Positions 1-8,673 of a DNA stretch of 64,000 nucleotides are shown in pieces (position 1 is the first letter of the stretch; every line of letters starts with the position of its first letter). The stretch is from DATARN01 sp963851105. GTDB taxonomy: Bacteria; Actinomycetota; Acidimicrobiia; Acidimicrobiales; Palsa-688. The stretch spans positions 62,001-126,000 of the forward strand of contig CAWKNP010000002.1 in assembly GCA_963851105.1 (NCBI GenBank), written 5' to 3'. The notes under the pieces are model-generated. The model ran no database searches and was not told the origin of the DNA. It was given only the letters and a program-made list of their open reading frames with translations. The translations under genes were made by a program, and so were the position numbers.

Positions 1-2
1 CG

Positions 3-287
3 GCGGCGGTCATCGGCATCGCCGGAGCCATCGGCGCCTTCGGCGGCGTCCTCATCCAGGTGGTCCTGCGCCAATCCAGCCTGCATGTCTCCGCCTTGGT
101 CAAGGCGGCCAAGACCCCCGCCGCCAAGGTGGCGGTGGCGGCCGCCCACTCCGACTGGTCGGTTCCCGCCCTGTGGGTCTTTCTCGCCTCCTACCTGGTG
201 TTCGCCGCCGTCACCTGGGCTGTCTACCTGAATGCCAACACAAGCCTCGGCGGTCGCCGGGCGGCCGCCACCGCGGTGCCGGTGTGA
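3..287 (+). CDS. narK: NarK-type nitrate/nitrite transporter, C-terminal fragment
   Basis: Open from the left edge of the window to a TGA at 285-287, so only the last 94 or so residues are seen. The visible part has two hydrophobic stretches: a glycine-rich helix (GIAGAIGAFGGVLIQVVL) typical of NarK/NasA major-facilitator transporters, and a final helix ending WAVYLNAN, followed by a short basic tail. NarK proteins import nitrate and/or export nitrite across the inner membrane. The next gene, nirB, starts inside this stop codon (GTGA, 284-287), so the transporter is translationally coupled to the nitrite and nitrate reductases. The family call rests on the tail and the context, so a related MFS anion transporter is possible. 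Confidence 0.75.
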   Translation, partial: AAVIGIAGAIGAFGGVLIQVVLRQSSLHVSALVKAAKTPAAKVAVAAAHSDWSVPALWVFLASYLVFAAVTWAVYLNANTSLGGRRAAATAVPV

Positions 288-2902
288 GCAGTACCTCGGA
301 GTTTGACGTGTCGGGCCGGCGGCGGACACTTGTTGTCGCGGGCAACGGCATGGTCGGGCACCGGCTGCTCGAGGTCCTCGTCGAGCGGGGCGCCACTGCG
401 GAGTGGGACATTGTGACGTTCTGTGAAGAGCCCCGGGTGGCCTACGACCGGGTGGCGCTCAGCTCACTGTTTTCGGGCTCGACCGCCGAGGACCTTTCGC
501 TCGTGAGCGCCGGCTTTTTCGACCAGACGGGCCTGACGGTCCACGTCGGCGATGCCGTCGCCGCCATCGACCGCGACCGCCACGAGGTCGTGTCGCGCCT
601 GGGCGTTCGGATCGGTTACGACGCGGTCGTGCTGGCTACCGGCTCGATTCCCTTCGTCCCTCCGGTGCCCGGTCGCGAGGCGGCGGGATGTTTCGTCTAT
701 CGCACCGTCGACGACCTCGACGCCATCGCCGCCTACGGCCGGCGCGACAACTGCCGGGTGGGGGCGGTGGTCGGCGGTGGCCTCCTCGGTCTCGAAGCCG
801 CCAACGCCCTGCGCAGCCTGGGGCTCGAGACCCATGTGGTCGAATTCTTTCCCCGCCTCATGCCCGTGCAGGTCGACGATGGCGGCGGTGCCGCCCTGCG
901 CCGGCGGATCGAGGACCTCGGGGTGGTCGTGCACACCGGCGCCGCCACCGGCGAGATCCTCCGGCGCACGAACGGCGCGGTCAAGGCGATGCGCTTCGCG
1001 GCCAAGGGTGACGACGCCCCGGCCCCCGACCTGGCGGCCGACATGGTGGTGTTCTCCGCCGGCGTACGGCCCCGCGACGATCTCGCCCGCACTTCCGGCC
1101 TGACGGTGGGTGAACGGGGCGGGGTGGTCGTCGATGACGCCTGCCGGACGTCGGATCCCGCCATCTTCGCCATCGGCGAGTGTGCTCTGGCCGCGGGCCG
1201 GATCTGGGGACTGGTGGCGCCCGGCTACCAGATGGCCCGGGTCGTCGCCGACCGCATCCTCGGCGGCGACGCCACCTTCACCGGCGCCGACCTGTCCACC
1301 AAGCTGAAGCTCCTCGGCATCGAGGTGGCCAGTTTCGGCGATTCTTTCGGCGCGACCGAAGGGGCGGAATCGATCACCTACGCCGACCCCGTCAACAACG
1401 TGTACAAGCGGCTGGTCGTCGGACCGGGCGGGCGTCGGGTGCGGGGCGGGATCCTGGTCGGCGACTCCTCGATGTACGAATCCCTCGTCCAGATGTGCCG
1501 GGGTGACATGCCGACGCCCGAGCGCCTCGAGGAGCTCATTTTCCCCGCCCGGGGCGGTGGCTCGGGGCCTTCGGCCGGCGTAGGCGCGCTGGCCGACAGC
1601 GCCGTGGTGTGCTCCTGCAACGCGGTCACCAAGGGAACCATCTGCGCGGCGGTGGCCGGAGGGTGTGCCGACGTCGCCGGGGTCAAGGCGTGTACGACGG
1701 CGGGGACCGGCTGTGGCGGCTGCGTGCCGCTGGTCACGGCGCTGGTGCGCAACGAGTTGGTGGCCGCGGGAATCTCGGTCCGCAACGACCTGTGCGAGCA
1801 CTTCGCCTTTTCCCGCCAGGAGCTGTTCGACATCGTTCGGGCCCGGGGGATCACCACGTTCGCGGAACTGGTGGCCGACCACGGCCGCGGTCGGGGCTGT
1901 GAGATCTGCAAGCCGGCGGTGGCCTCCATGCTGGCGTCGGCGGGAAACGCCTACATCCTCGACGGCGAGCAGGCGTCCCTTCAGGACACCAACGACCACT
2001 TCCTGGCCAACCTCCAGCGCGACGGCACCTATTCGGTCGTGCCCCGGGTACCGGGCGGTGAGATCACACCCGACCAGCTCATCGCCATCGGCCACATCGC
2101 CAAGGACTTCGGCCTGTACACCAAGATCACCGGTGGCCAGCGCATCGACCTCTTCGGGGCACGGGTCGACCAGCTGCCGGACATATGGCGCCGGCTGGTG
2201 GATGTCGGGATGGAGTCCGGCCACGCCTACGGCAAGGCCCTACGGACCGTGAAGTCCTGCGTGGGCACGGCGTGGTGCCGTTTCGGCGTGCAGGACTCGA
2301 CGGCCCTGGCAATCGAGCTCGAGCTGCGCTACCGGGGCCTGCGTTCACCCCACAAGCTCAAGGCGGCGGTGTCGGGGTGCAGCCGGGAATGCGCCGAAGC
2401 GCAGAGCAAGGACTTCGGCGTCATCGCCACCGAACAGGGCTGGAATCTCTATGTCTGCGGCAACGGGGGACTCAAACCGCAGCACGCCATCCTGCTGGCG
2501 GCCGGTATCGACCGCGACACGGTGATCCAGTATCTCGACCGCTTCTTGATGTTCTACATCCGTACCGCCGACCGCCTGGAGCGAACCGCTTCTTGGCTCA
2601 ACAAGCTCGAGGGCGGCATGGACTACCTGCGCCGGGTGGTCATCGACGACTGCTTGGGCCTGGCGGGCGAACTGGAGGCCGATATGGCCCGCCACGTCGC
2701 CGGCTACCGGTGCGAATGGAAGGAGACCATCGACGACCCCGCCCGTATGGCCCGGTTCCGGACGTTCGTGAACTCCGATGAGGCCGATCCCAACATCGTG
2801 TTCATCACCGAACGGGGCCAACCCCGACCCGCTCGGCGTCACGAGAAGCCAGACCCCGCTGTCTACGCCTTTGGATCAGCAGTCCCGGGAGGCCATTCGT
2901 GA
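284..2902 (+). CDS. nirB: Assimilatory nitrite reductase [NAD(P)H], large subunit
   Basis: Reduces nitrite to ammonium with NAD(P)H in the cytoplasm. The 872-residue protein has the NirB domain order: FAD/NAD(P)H oxidoreductase (GNGMVG near residue 20, second Rossmann GGGLLGLEAA near 163), a BFD-like [2Fe-2S] domain (CSCNAVTKG from about 443, then ACTTAGTGCGGC), a ferredoxin-like sulfite/nitrite reductase half-domain, and the siroheme/[4Fe-4S] domain. The four cluster cysteines are visible as C659-x5-C665 and C699-x3-C703. I chose GTG 284 because it gives the GTGA overlap with the transporter stop and a normal NirB N-terminus; the reading frame stays open further upstream only as a shadow. 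nirD follows with the same overlap. Confidence 0.96.
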   Translation: MSSTSEFDVSGRRRTLVVAGNGMVGHRLLEVLVERGATAEWDIVTFCEEPRVAYDRVALSSLFSGSTAEDLSLVSAGFFDQTGLTVHVGDAVAAIDRDRHEVVSRLGVRIGYDAVVLATGSIPFVPPVPGREAAGCFVYRTVDDLDAIAAYGRRDNCRVGAVVGGGLLGLEAANALRSLGLETHVVEFFPRLMPVQVDDGGGAALRRRIEDLGVVVHTGAATGEILRRTNGAVKAMRFAAKGDDAPAPDLAADMVVFSAGVRPRDDLARTSGLTVGERGGVVVDDACRTSDPAIFAIGECALAAGRIWGLVAPGYQMARVVADRILGGDATFTGADLSTKLKLLGIEVASFGDSFGATEGAESITYADPVNNVYKRLVVGPGGRRVRGGILVGDSSMYESLVQMCRGDMPTPERLEELIFPARGGGSGPSAGVGALADSAVVCSCNAVTKGTICAAVAGGCADVAGVKACTTAGTGCGGCVPLVTALVRNELVAAGISVRNDLCEHFAFSRQELFDIVRARGITTFAELVADHGRGRGCEICKPAVASMLASAGNAYILDGEQASLQDTNDHFLANLQRDGTYSVVPRVPGGEITPDQLIAIGHIAKDFGLYTKITGGQRIDLFGARVDQLPDIWRRLVDVGMESGHAYGKALRTVKSCVGTAWCRFGVQDSTALAIELELRYRGLRSPHKLKAAVSGCSRECAEAQSKDFGVIATEQGWNLYVCGNGGLKPQHAILLAAGIDRDTVIQYLDRFLMFYIRTADRLERTASWLNKLEGGMDYLRRVVIDDCLGLAGELEADMARHVAGYRCEWKETIDDPARMARFRTFVNSDEADPNIVFITERGQPRPARRHEKPDPAVYAFGSAVPGGHS

Positions 2903-3246
2903 CGATCGCCACCGAACCCCGCATCCCGACGTGGGCCGATGTTTGCGCCTTCGACCTTCTCATCTCCGGCCGCGGCGTCTGCGCTCTCGTGGCCGGCCGC
3001 CAGGTGGCCATTTTCCGGATGGAGGACGAACTGTACGCCGTATCGAACTACGACCCGTTCAGTGAGGCATTCGTCCTGTCACGGGGCATCGTGGGCTCGG
3101 CCGGCGATCGGCTGAAGGTGGCCTCGCCCGTCTACAAGCAGAGCTTCGACCTGGCTACCGGGACGTGCCTCGAGGACGCGAACGTGGCAGTTCCCGTGTA
3201 CTCGGCGCGCGTGGTCGCGGGCCGGGTCCAAATCGGTTGCCCGTGA
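2899..3246 (+). CDS. nirD: Nitrite reductase [NAD(P)H], small subunit
   Basis: A 115-residue Rieske-fold protein of the NirD family, the partner of NirB. As in E. coli NirD, the Rieske cysteine and histidine ligands are absent: where a true Rieske protein has its ligand loop this one reads AVSNYDPFSEAFVLSRG, a NirD signature, followed by LKVASPVYKQSFDLATG. It therefore is expected to be structural or to assist electron transfer without binding a [2Fe-2S] cluster. GTG start overlaps the nirB stop by four bases (GTGA), and its own stop overlaps the next gene in the same way, so stoichiometric expression through translational coupling is likely. Confidence 0.95.
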   Translation: MTIATEPRIPTWADVCAFDLLISGRGVCALVAGRQVAIFRMEDELYAVSNYDPFSEAFVLSRGIVGSAGDRLKVASPVYKQSFDLATGTCLEDANVAVPVYSARVVAGRVQIGCP

Positions 3247-4769
3247 CGCTGGTCGAAGACAACAGCGTCGGCGTTGCCCTCGGCGCGACCCGCCACCGCC
3301 GCCGCCCGAGCCTTGGCGTCGACGGGCCGGACCTCCTTCCCCTCGATGCCGGCGAGCAGTACCGGTTCAGTTTCGACATGGGGGCATGCATCGGCTGCCA
3401 TTCCTGCGAGGTTGCCTGTGCCGAGCAGAACGCCAACCCCGTCGGGGTCAACTGGCGCCGGGTTGGCGAGGTCGAAGGTGGCAGCTTCCCCGACGCCCGG
3501 CGCTTCAACCTGTCGATGGCGTGCAACCACTGCGTCGAGCCGACCTGCCTGAGCGGCTGCCCGACCAACGCCTACGTGAAGCTGGAAAACGGCATCGTGG
3601 CCCATCACGCCGAGGACTGCATCGGCTGCCAGTACTGCATCTGGAACTGCCCCTACGAGGTCCCGGTTTTCAACCCGCAACGCCGGATCGTGACCAAGTG
3701 CGACATGTGTGAGCCCCGGCTGGCCGCGGGCGGCAAGCCGGCCTGCGTCGAGGCTTGCCCGACCAGGGCCATCGGTGTGGAAAAGGTCAACGTGGCGCAA
3801 TGGCGCAGTGACCACCGCCAGGCCGATGCACCGGGACTGCCGCCGTCGGACGTCACCGTGTCGACGACGCGCATCATCCTCCCGGAATCGCTGCCCGCCC
3901 ACACCCGTGCCGTCGTCGACGACCGGGCGGAGCCCGCCGATCCCCACTGGCCGCTCATCGCGGTGACCCTTTTGACTCAGATGTCGCTCGGGGCCCTGGC
4001 GGCCACGGTGGCGCTGGGCGTGCGCGCCGGTGCCGGGGCCGTGGTGGCCGCCTTGGCGGGAGCGGTCGCGCTGGCGGTGTCGACTCTGCACCTCGGGCGC
4101 CCCGCCGCGGCATGGAAGGCATTGCGCAACATGCGGCGGTCGTGGCTGTCACGGGAGGTGGCCCTGTTCGGGGCCTTCTCGATGGCGACCTTCGCGTACA
4201 CCGCGGCCCGCCTGGCGCGGCGCCACTCGCCCGGCGTGGCCCTGGGCCTCGGATGTGTTGCCCTTGTCCTCGGTATCGCCGGCGTCTACGCCAGTGGCCG
4301 CCTCTACCTGGTGCCGGCCCGGCCGGTATGGAATTCACCCCGGACGGTGGTGGCCTTCTTCGCCACCGCGGTATCGACCGGCCCGCTTGCCGCCGTCCTC
4401 TGTGTTCCGGGCTCGGCCGCGGTCCACGGACTGTTCGCGGCCGCGGCGGTGGGTACCGTGGTCCAGTTGGGTGTCATCCAGCACCTGATCGCGTCCATCG
4501 CGACGCGCCAGGAGCGGGAGTACGCCCTTACCGCCCAGCTGCTGTTCGGACCCCTGCGGGGGCTGTTCGTGCTGCGGGTGGCGGCCGCGCTGGGCGCCGT
4601 CGGCCTGTCGTTTACCGCCGCGGTCGCGGGCGCCAAGGCCGACAGCGCGGCGTGGGCGCTGGCGGCCCTGGCGGCGGTGGTCGTCAGCGAGGCAATCGGG
4701 CGGTACCTGTTCTTCGTCAGCGTCACGCCGATGACCGCCGCCCGGCGTTTCTCTGCCGGCACCCGGTGA
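3243..4769 (+). CDS. Fused four-[4Fe-4S] ferredoxin / DmsC-like membrane subunit of nitrate reductase
   Basis: A 508-residue fusion. The N-terminal 200 residues are DmsB-like with four cysteine groups: CIGCHSCEVACAEQN (C49, C52, C55, C59), CNHCVEPTCLSGCP, CIGCQYCIWNCPYEV and CDMCEPRL...ACVEACP, enough for four [4Fe-4S] clusters. From about residue 235 onwards it is hydrophobic, with roughly eight membrane helices resembling the DmsC anchor that takes electrons from the quinone pool. By family knowledge such DmsBC modules serve periplasmic or membrane-bound molybdoenzymes; here the gene lies between nirD and an assimilatory-type nitrate reductase, with GTGA overlaps on both sides. Inference: it wires the nitrate reductase to the membrane quinol pool instead of NADH or soluble ferredoxin. 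No twin-arginine signal is seen. Start GTG 3243 is chosen by the overlap. Confidence 0.85.
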   Translation: MTLVEDNSVGVALGATRHRRRPSLGVDGPDLLPLDAGEQYRFSFDMGACIGCHSCEVACAEQNANPVGVNWRRVGEVEGGSFPDARRFNLSMACNHCVEPTCLSGCPTNAYVKLENGIVAHHAEDCIGCQYCIWNCPYEVPVFNPQRRIVTKCDMCEPRLAAGGKPACVEACPTRAIGVEKVNVAQWRSDHRQADAPGLPPSDVTVSTTRIILPESLPAHTRAVVDDRAEPADPHWPLIAVTLLTQMSLGALAATVALGVRAGAGAVVAALAGAVALAVSTLHLGRPAAAWKALRNMRRSWLSREVALFGAFSMATFAYTAARLARRHSPGVALGLGCVALVLGIAGVYASGRLYLVPARPVWNSPRTVVAFFATAVSTGPLAAVLCVPGSAAVHGLFAAAAVGTVVQLGVIQHLIASIATRQEREYALTAQLLFGPLRGLFVLRVAAALGAVGLSFTAAVAGAKADSAAWALAALAAVVVSEAIGRYLFFVSVTPMTAARRFSAGTR

Positions 4770-7000
4770 CCCGGCTGGCAGCCTCCGGGGCTGCGGCGTG
4801 GCTTGGGCTCGGGACTCACGCCGAGCAGTACCGGTACGGCACCGACGAGCGCTTCGGTGTCACCTCCGAGTCTCGCTTGCCCGAGCGATGGGTGCGCACC
4901 ACCTGCGGGTACTGCTCGGTGGGTTGCGGGATGCTGATCGGGGTGCGCGACGGCGCCGCGGTCACGGTGCGCGGCGACCCCGATCACCCGGTCAACCTGG
5001 GCCGGCTGTGCCCCAAGGGTCTTTCCGAACACCACACCATCGCCGCCCCCGGCCGCCTGCAACAACCCCAGGCGCGCGCCGAGCGATCGGCGCCGCTCGC
5101 CCCCGCCAGTTGGGACGAAGCGCTGGACCGCCTCGTCGGCGGCTTCCGTGCGATCGTCGCCGAGCATGGCCCCGACGCGGTGGCCATCTTGAGTACCGGC
5201 CAGTTGGTGACCGAGGAGTTCTACGCCCTCGGCAAACTGGCCCGTGTCGGTCTCGGGGTCCGCCACTACGACGGCAACACCACGCTGTGCATGTCGTCGG
5301 CGGTCGCCGGCTACAAGTCCAGCTTCGGCAGCGACGGGCCCCCGGGGGCTTACGCCGACTTGGAGGACGCCGATTGCATCTTGCTGGTCGGCGCCAACAT
5401 CGCCGACAACCACCCGCTCCTGGCGCCGAGATTGCTGGCCAACGAGACGGCCACGGTGATCGTGGTCGACCCGAGGGTGACCAAGACCGCCAACCTTGCC
5501 GACCAGCACCTCGCGATCCGCCCTCGAACCGATGTCGTCCTCCTCAACGCCATGATGAAGGTGATCATCGACGAGGGCCTGGTGGACGGCGAGTACGTGG
5601 CGGCCCACACCGACGGCTACTCGGCATTGGCCGACCACCTGGCCACAGTGGATGTGGCCGCCACGGCCGCCGAGTGCGGCATCAGCGAGGAATCGCTACG
5701 TACTGCTGCGGTGACCTTCGGGCGGGCTGAGCGGGGTTTCGTGGCCTGGACCATGGGCGTCAACCACTCGGTGCAGGGAACCGAGACCGTCACCCTGCTG
5801 AACGACCTGTGCTTGATCACCGGCAACATCGGCCGCCGCGGTGCGGCCCCGTTTTCCATCACCGGGCAGTGCAATGCCATGGGCACCCGGGAGGCGGGCG
5901 GTGCCTCGTCGCTGCCCGGCTACCGCCGCTTCGACAGCCCCGCCGACCGCGCCGAGCTGGCCGCCCTGTGGGGCGTGGCGGAGGATCGGATACCTTCGCA
6001 GCGCGGCCGGGCCTACCCCGACATCATCGACGCGATCCTCGACGGCACCATCCGCGGCCTGTGGATCATCGCGACCAACCCGCCGGTGTCGTTTCCCAAC
6101 CGGACCCGCCTCGAGGCGGCCCTTGGCGCCCTCGACCTGCTGGTCGTTCAGGACGGCTTCGAGACGCCGACGACCGCTCTCGCCCATGTCGTGCTGCCCG
6201 CCGCCATCTGGGGCGAGAAGGACGGCACCTACACCAACTCAGAACGTCGGGTCTCCCGGGTGGCCAAGGCGGTCGACCCGCCGGGCGCCGCCCGGTCGGA
6301 CTTCGACATCTTCATGGGCGTCGCCGAGCGCTCGGGCGTGGCGGAGGAACTGTTCGGGGGCTGGAAGGGCCCTGAGGACGCCTTCGCGGAATGGGCGCGG
6401 GTGTCGGCCGGGCGGCTCTGTGACTACAGCGCCATCACCTACGCCCGCATCGAGGCCGCCGGCGGCGTCCAATGGCCGTGCACCGCTGACACCTCCGACC
6501 CGGCAGGGACGCCCCGGCTGTACCGCGACGGCAACTACCCGACCGAAAGCGGGCGGGCACAGCTGCGGTGCGTGTCCCCACAGCCGATCTCGGACCCGCC
6601 GGGCGCCGAGTACCCGTTGCTGCTCAACACGGGGCGCACCGTGGAGCACTGGCACACCCGCACCAAAACCGGCCGGGTGGGCATCCTCGACGAGATGGCA
6701 CCCGAGGCCTGGGTGGAGGTGAACCCGGCCGACGCCTCCCGCCTGCGGTTGGTTTCCGGCGCCCGAGCCCGGGTTTGCTCGGCGCGGGGAACCGTCGACA
6801 ACCTCGTGGTCCGGGTCACCGCCGTCGTGCGCGAGGGCGAGGTGTTCATCCCGTTCCACTACGACGAGCAGTGCGTCAACCGGCTGACACTCGACGAGTT
6901 CGACCCGATATCACGGGAACCCAACTACAAACAGTGCGCAGTCCGCTTGGAGAGCCAGCCCCGGCTGCCGAGGAGCAAGAATCCGACTGGTTCGGATTAG
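4766..7000 (+). CDS. nasA: Molybdopterin nitrate reductase catalytic subunit, NasA/NapA type
   Basis: A 744-residue Mo-bisMGD oxidoreductase. It carries the N-terminal [4Fe-4S] motif TTCGYCSVGCGM with C47, C50, C54 and the fourth ligand C82 in GRLCPKG, and the expected molybdenum-ligand cysteine C175 in NTTLCMSSAVAGY, as in the NapA/NasA branch. The molydopterin-dinucleotide-binding C-terminal domain is recognisable (LLNTGRTVEHWHTRTKTGR). No Tat signal precedes the Fe-S domain, which argues for a cytoplasmic enzyme. Reaction expected: nitrate to nitrite, feeding NirBD. Formate dehydrogenases share the fold, but those have Cys or Sec in a different context and the operon points to nitrate. Start GTG 4766 gives a GTGA overlap with the upstream fused subunit. 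Confidence 0.9.
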   Translation: MTRLAASGAAAWLGLGTHAEQYRYGTDERFGVTSESRLPERWVRTTCGYCSVGCGMLIGVRDGAAVTVRGDPDHPVNLGRLCPKGLSEHHTIAAPGRLQQPQARAERSAPLAPASWDEALDRLVGGFRAIVAEHGPDAVAILSTGQLVTEEFYALGKLARVGLGVRHYDGNTTLCMSSAVAGYKSSFGSDGPPGAYADLEDADCILLVGANIADNHPLLAPRLLANETATVIVVDPRVTKTANLADQHLAIRPRTDVVLLNAMMKVIIDEGLVDGEYVAAHTDGYSALADHLATVDVAATAAECGISEESLRTAAVTFGRAERGFVAWTMGVNHSVQGTETVTLLNDLCLITGNIGRRGAAPFSITGQCNAMGTREAGGASSLPGYRRFDSPADRAELAALWGVAEDRIPSQRGRAYPDIIDAILDGTIRGLWIIATNPPVSFPNRTRLEAALGALDLLVVQDGFETPTTALAHVVLPAAIWGEKDGTYTNSERRVSRVAKAVDPPGAARSDFDIFMGVAERSGVAEELFGGWKGPEDAFAEWARVSAGRLCDYSAITYARIEAAGGVQWPCTADTSDPAGTPRLYRDGNYPTESGRAQLRCVSPQPISDPPGAEYPLLLNTGRTVEHWHTRTKTGRVGILDEMAPEAWVEVNPADASRLRLVSGARARVCSARGTVDNLVVRVTAVVREGEVFIPFHYDEQCVNRLTLDEFDPISREPNYKQCAVRLESQPRLPRSKNPTGSD

Positions 7001-7041
7001 CAGATTTGCCCGTTGCCGGAGATCGTCCGCGGGTGGCGCCG

Positions 7042-7047
7042 TAGCCT
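7042..7047 (+). promoter_or_regulatory. Leaderless-type -10 element of the 7055 gene
   Basis: TAGCCT seven bases before GTG 7055. Its position predicts a transcript that begins at or next to the start codon. It marks a new transcription unit after the nitrate operon. Confidence 0.5.
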
Positions 7048-7054
7048 GGCCGCC

Positions 7055-8647
7055 GTGACGGACTCGGTCGCCGACGTGGTAGGTCAGGTCGGACTTCCGA
7101 TGCCGGTGACGGAGCTGGCCGCCCGGCGCTGGGACGTGATCGTCGTCGGCGGGGGTCACAACGGCCTGGCCGCGGCCGCCTATCTCGCCCGGGGGGGCCA
7201 GCAGACGTTGGTCCTCGAACGCCGGGAGCGCCTTGGCGGCGCCTGCAGCCTCGAACGCCCCTTCTCCGACCCCGGCTATCTCATCAGTCCCTGTGCCTAC
7301 CTGGTCGGCCTTCTGCACCCGCTCGTCATCCGCGAGCTGGATTTGGCGGCCCGGGGATACCGGGTGTTCACGTGCGACCCGAGCCAGTGGACCCCCTTCC
7401 TCGACGGCACGTCGCTCACCGAATGGAAGGACCCGGACCGGACCGCAGAGTCGGTCCGCGCCCTGTCTCCCGGTGACGTCACTGGCTACCTCGCCTACCA
7501 GGACGTCTACCGCCGCATCCGGGCGGCGTTGCGATCGCTCGACCCCGTCCGGGACACCTGGGTCGGCGACTCGCCCGACCGTGGCGAGCTCGAGGCCAGG
7601 CTGGCGGGGGACTCCGAAGCCGTCGAGGCGCTGTTCGAGCTGCCGGTTGCGGACCTGGTGGAGCGCTACGTGCGCGACGAGCGGCTGCGCACGGCGCTGC
7701 ACGGCGCCGGCGTCATCGGTACGTGGGCCGGCCCCCGGGATTCGGGCACCGCGGGCATCCGCGCCATGCACAACCTGGGCCTCCTCGATGGTTGGGGTTA
7801 TGTCGAGGGCGGCATGGGCCGGGTGTCGTTCGCTCTTGCCGATGCCGCCATCGAGTCGGGAGCGGTTCTGGCGACGGGAACCCCGGTTGCCCGCATCGAG
7901 CCGGGCACCGGGGTGTGGCTCGACGACGGCACGCTGCTGCGGGCGAAGGTCGTCGTGAGCAACGCCGATCCCCACCGGACGCTGGGCCTGGTGGGCGCGT
8001 CGGCACCTTCGGCGTGGCGGGCCCGGATCTCGGCGTGGGATGTCCGCAGCCCCGTGGTCAAGCTCAACTGCGCGCTCACCCGGCTGCCTCGCTTCTCTGC
8101 CGGCGACGGCTCTGGCGACCACATCTACCGTTCGATGGTGGTGCTGTCATCGGGGATCGACGACACCCAGGCGGCGTTCGCATCGGCCTGTAGCGGCGAG
8201 GTGGCGCCCGAGTGGTGCGAGCTGTACTTCCAGACCGCCTACGACCCGAGCGTGGCGCCCGCGGGTCGCCACACCATGAGCGTGTTTGCCCAGTACGCCC
8301 CCTACCAGTTGCGCCACGGCGACTGGGACACCCGGCGCGACGAGATCGCGGCCCGGCTGGTGCGGCGCATCGGAACGTGGGCACCAGATGTCGGCGATTG
8401 TGTCGAGCAATGGGAGCTTCTCGGGCCGCCCGACATCGAAGCGCGCATCGGCCTCACGGGAGGCCACATCTTCCAGGGCTCCTGCCTGCCGGCGCAGATG
8501 TGGGACCGCCGGCTTCCGGCCCGCACCCCGATGGCGGGCCTCTACCTGTGCGGCGCCGCGACCCATCCCGGCGGCAGTGTGATCGGGATCAACGGCCGCA
8601 ATGCCGCCATGGCGGTGCTGGCCGATCGCGCCCGGCTTCGCCAGTAG
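7055..8647 (+). CDS. FAD-dependent oxidoreductase, PYROXD2 / phytoene-desaturase-like
   Basis: A 530-residue flavoprotein. The FAD-binding dinucleotide motif VIVVGGGHNGLAAAAYLARG is followed by LVLERRERLGGAC, and the C-terminus has the second FAD-contact region GLYLCGAATHPGGSVIGING. This combination is typical of the PYROXD2-like group related to carotenoid desaturases and amine oxidases; the substrate is unknown. No other carotenoid gene is nearby, so I do not call it crtI. GTG 7055 is chosen because a TAGCCT hexamer sits seven bases upstream and the protein then starts about 25 residues before the Rossmann fold. It follows the nitrate reductase by 54 bases but probably has its own promoter. 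Confidence 0.85.
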   Translation: MTDSVADVVGQVGLPMPVTELAARRWDVIVVGGGHNGLAAAAYLARGGQQTLVLERRERLGGACSLERPFSDPGYLISPCAYLVGLLHPLVIRELDLAARGYRVFTCDPSQWTPFLDGTSLTEWKDPDRTAESVRALSPGDVTGYLAYQDVYRRIRAALRSLDPVRDTWVGDSPDRGELEARLAGDSEAVEALFELPVADLVERYVRDERLRTALHGAGVIGTWAGPRDSGTAGIRAMHNLGLLDGWGYVEGGMGRVSFALADAAIESGAVLATGTPVARIEPGTGVWLDDGTLLRAKVVVSNADPHRTLGLVGASAPSAWRARISAWDVRSPVVKLNCALTRLPRFSAGDGSGDHIYRSMVVLSSGIDDTQAAFASACSGEVAPEWCELYFQTAYDPSVAPAGRHTMSVFAQYAPYQLRHGDWDTRRDEIAARLVRRIGTWAPDVGDCVEQWELLGPPDIEARIGLTGGHIFQGSCLPAQMWDRRLPARTPMAGLYLCGAATHPGGSVIGINGRNAAMAVLADRARLRQ

Positions 8648-8673
8648 CGGTCAAGGCGTGTAAAGGTTGGATT

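Noticed and set aside
464..2224. 586-codon open frame on the minus strand across nirB
   Set aside because: It is antisense to an unmistakable NirB with all cofactor motifs; long antisense frames are expected at 70 % GC, and the peptide is His/Gly/Arg-rich low complexity.
3243..7000. Formate dehydrogenase or DMSO reductase operon
   Set aside because: The NapA-like NTTLCMSSAVAGY cysteine context and coupling to nirB, nirD and a NarK-type transporter favour nitrate as substrate.
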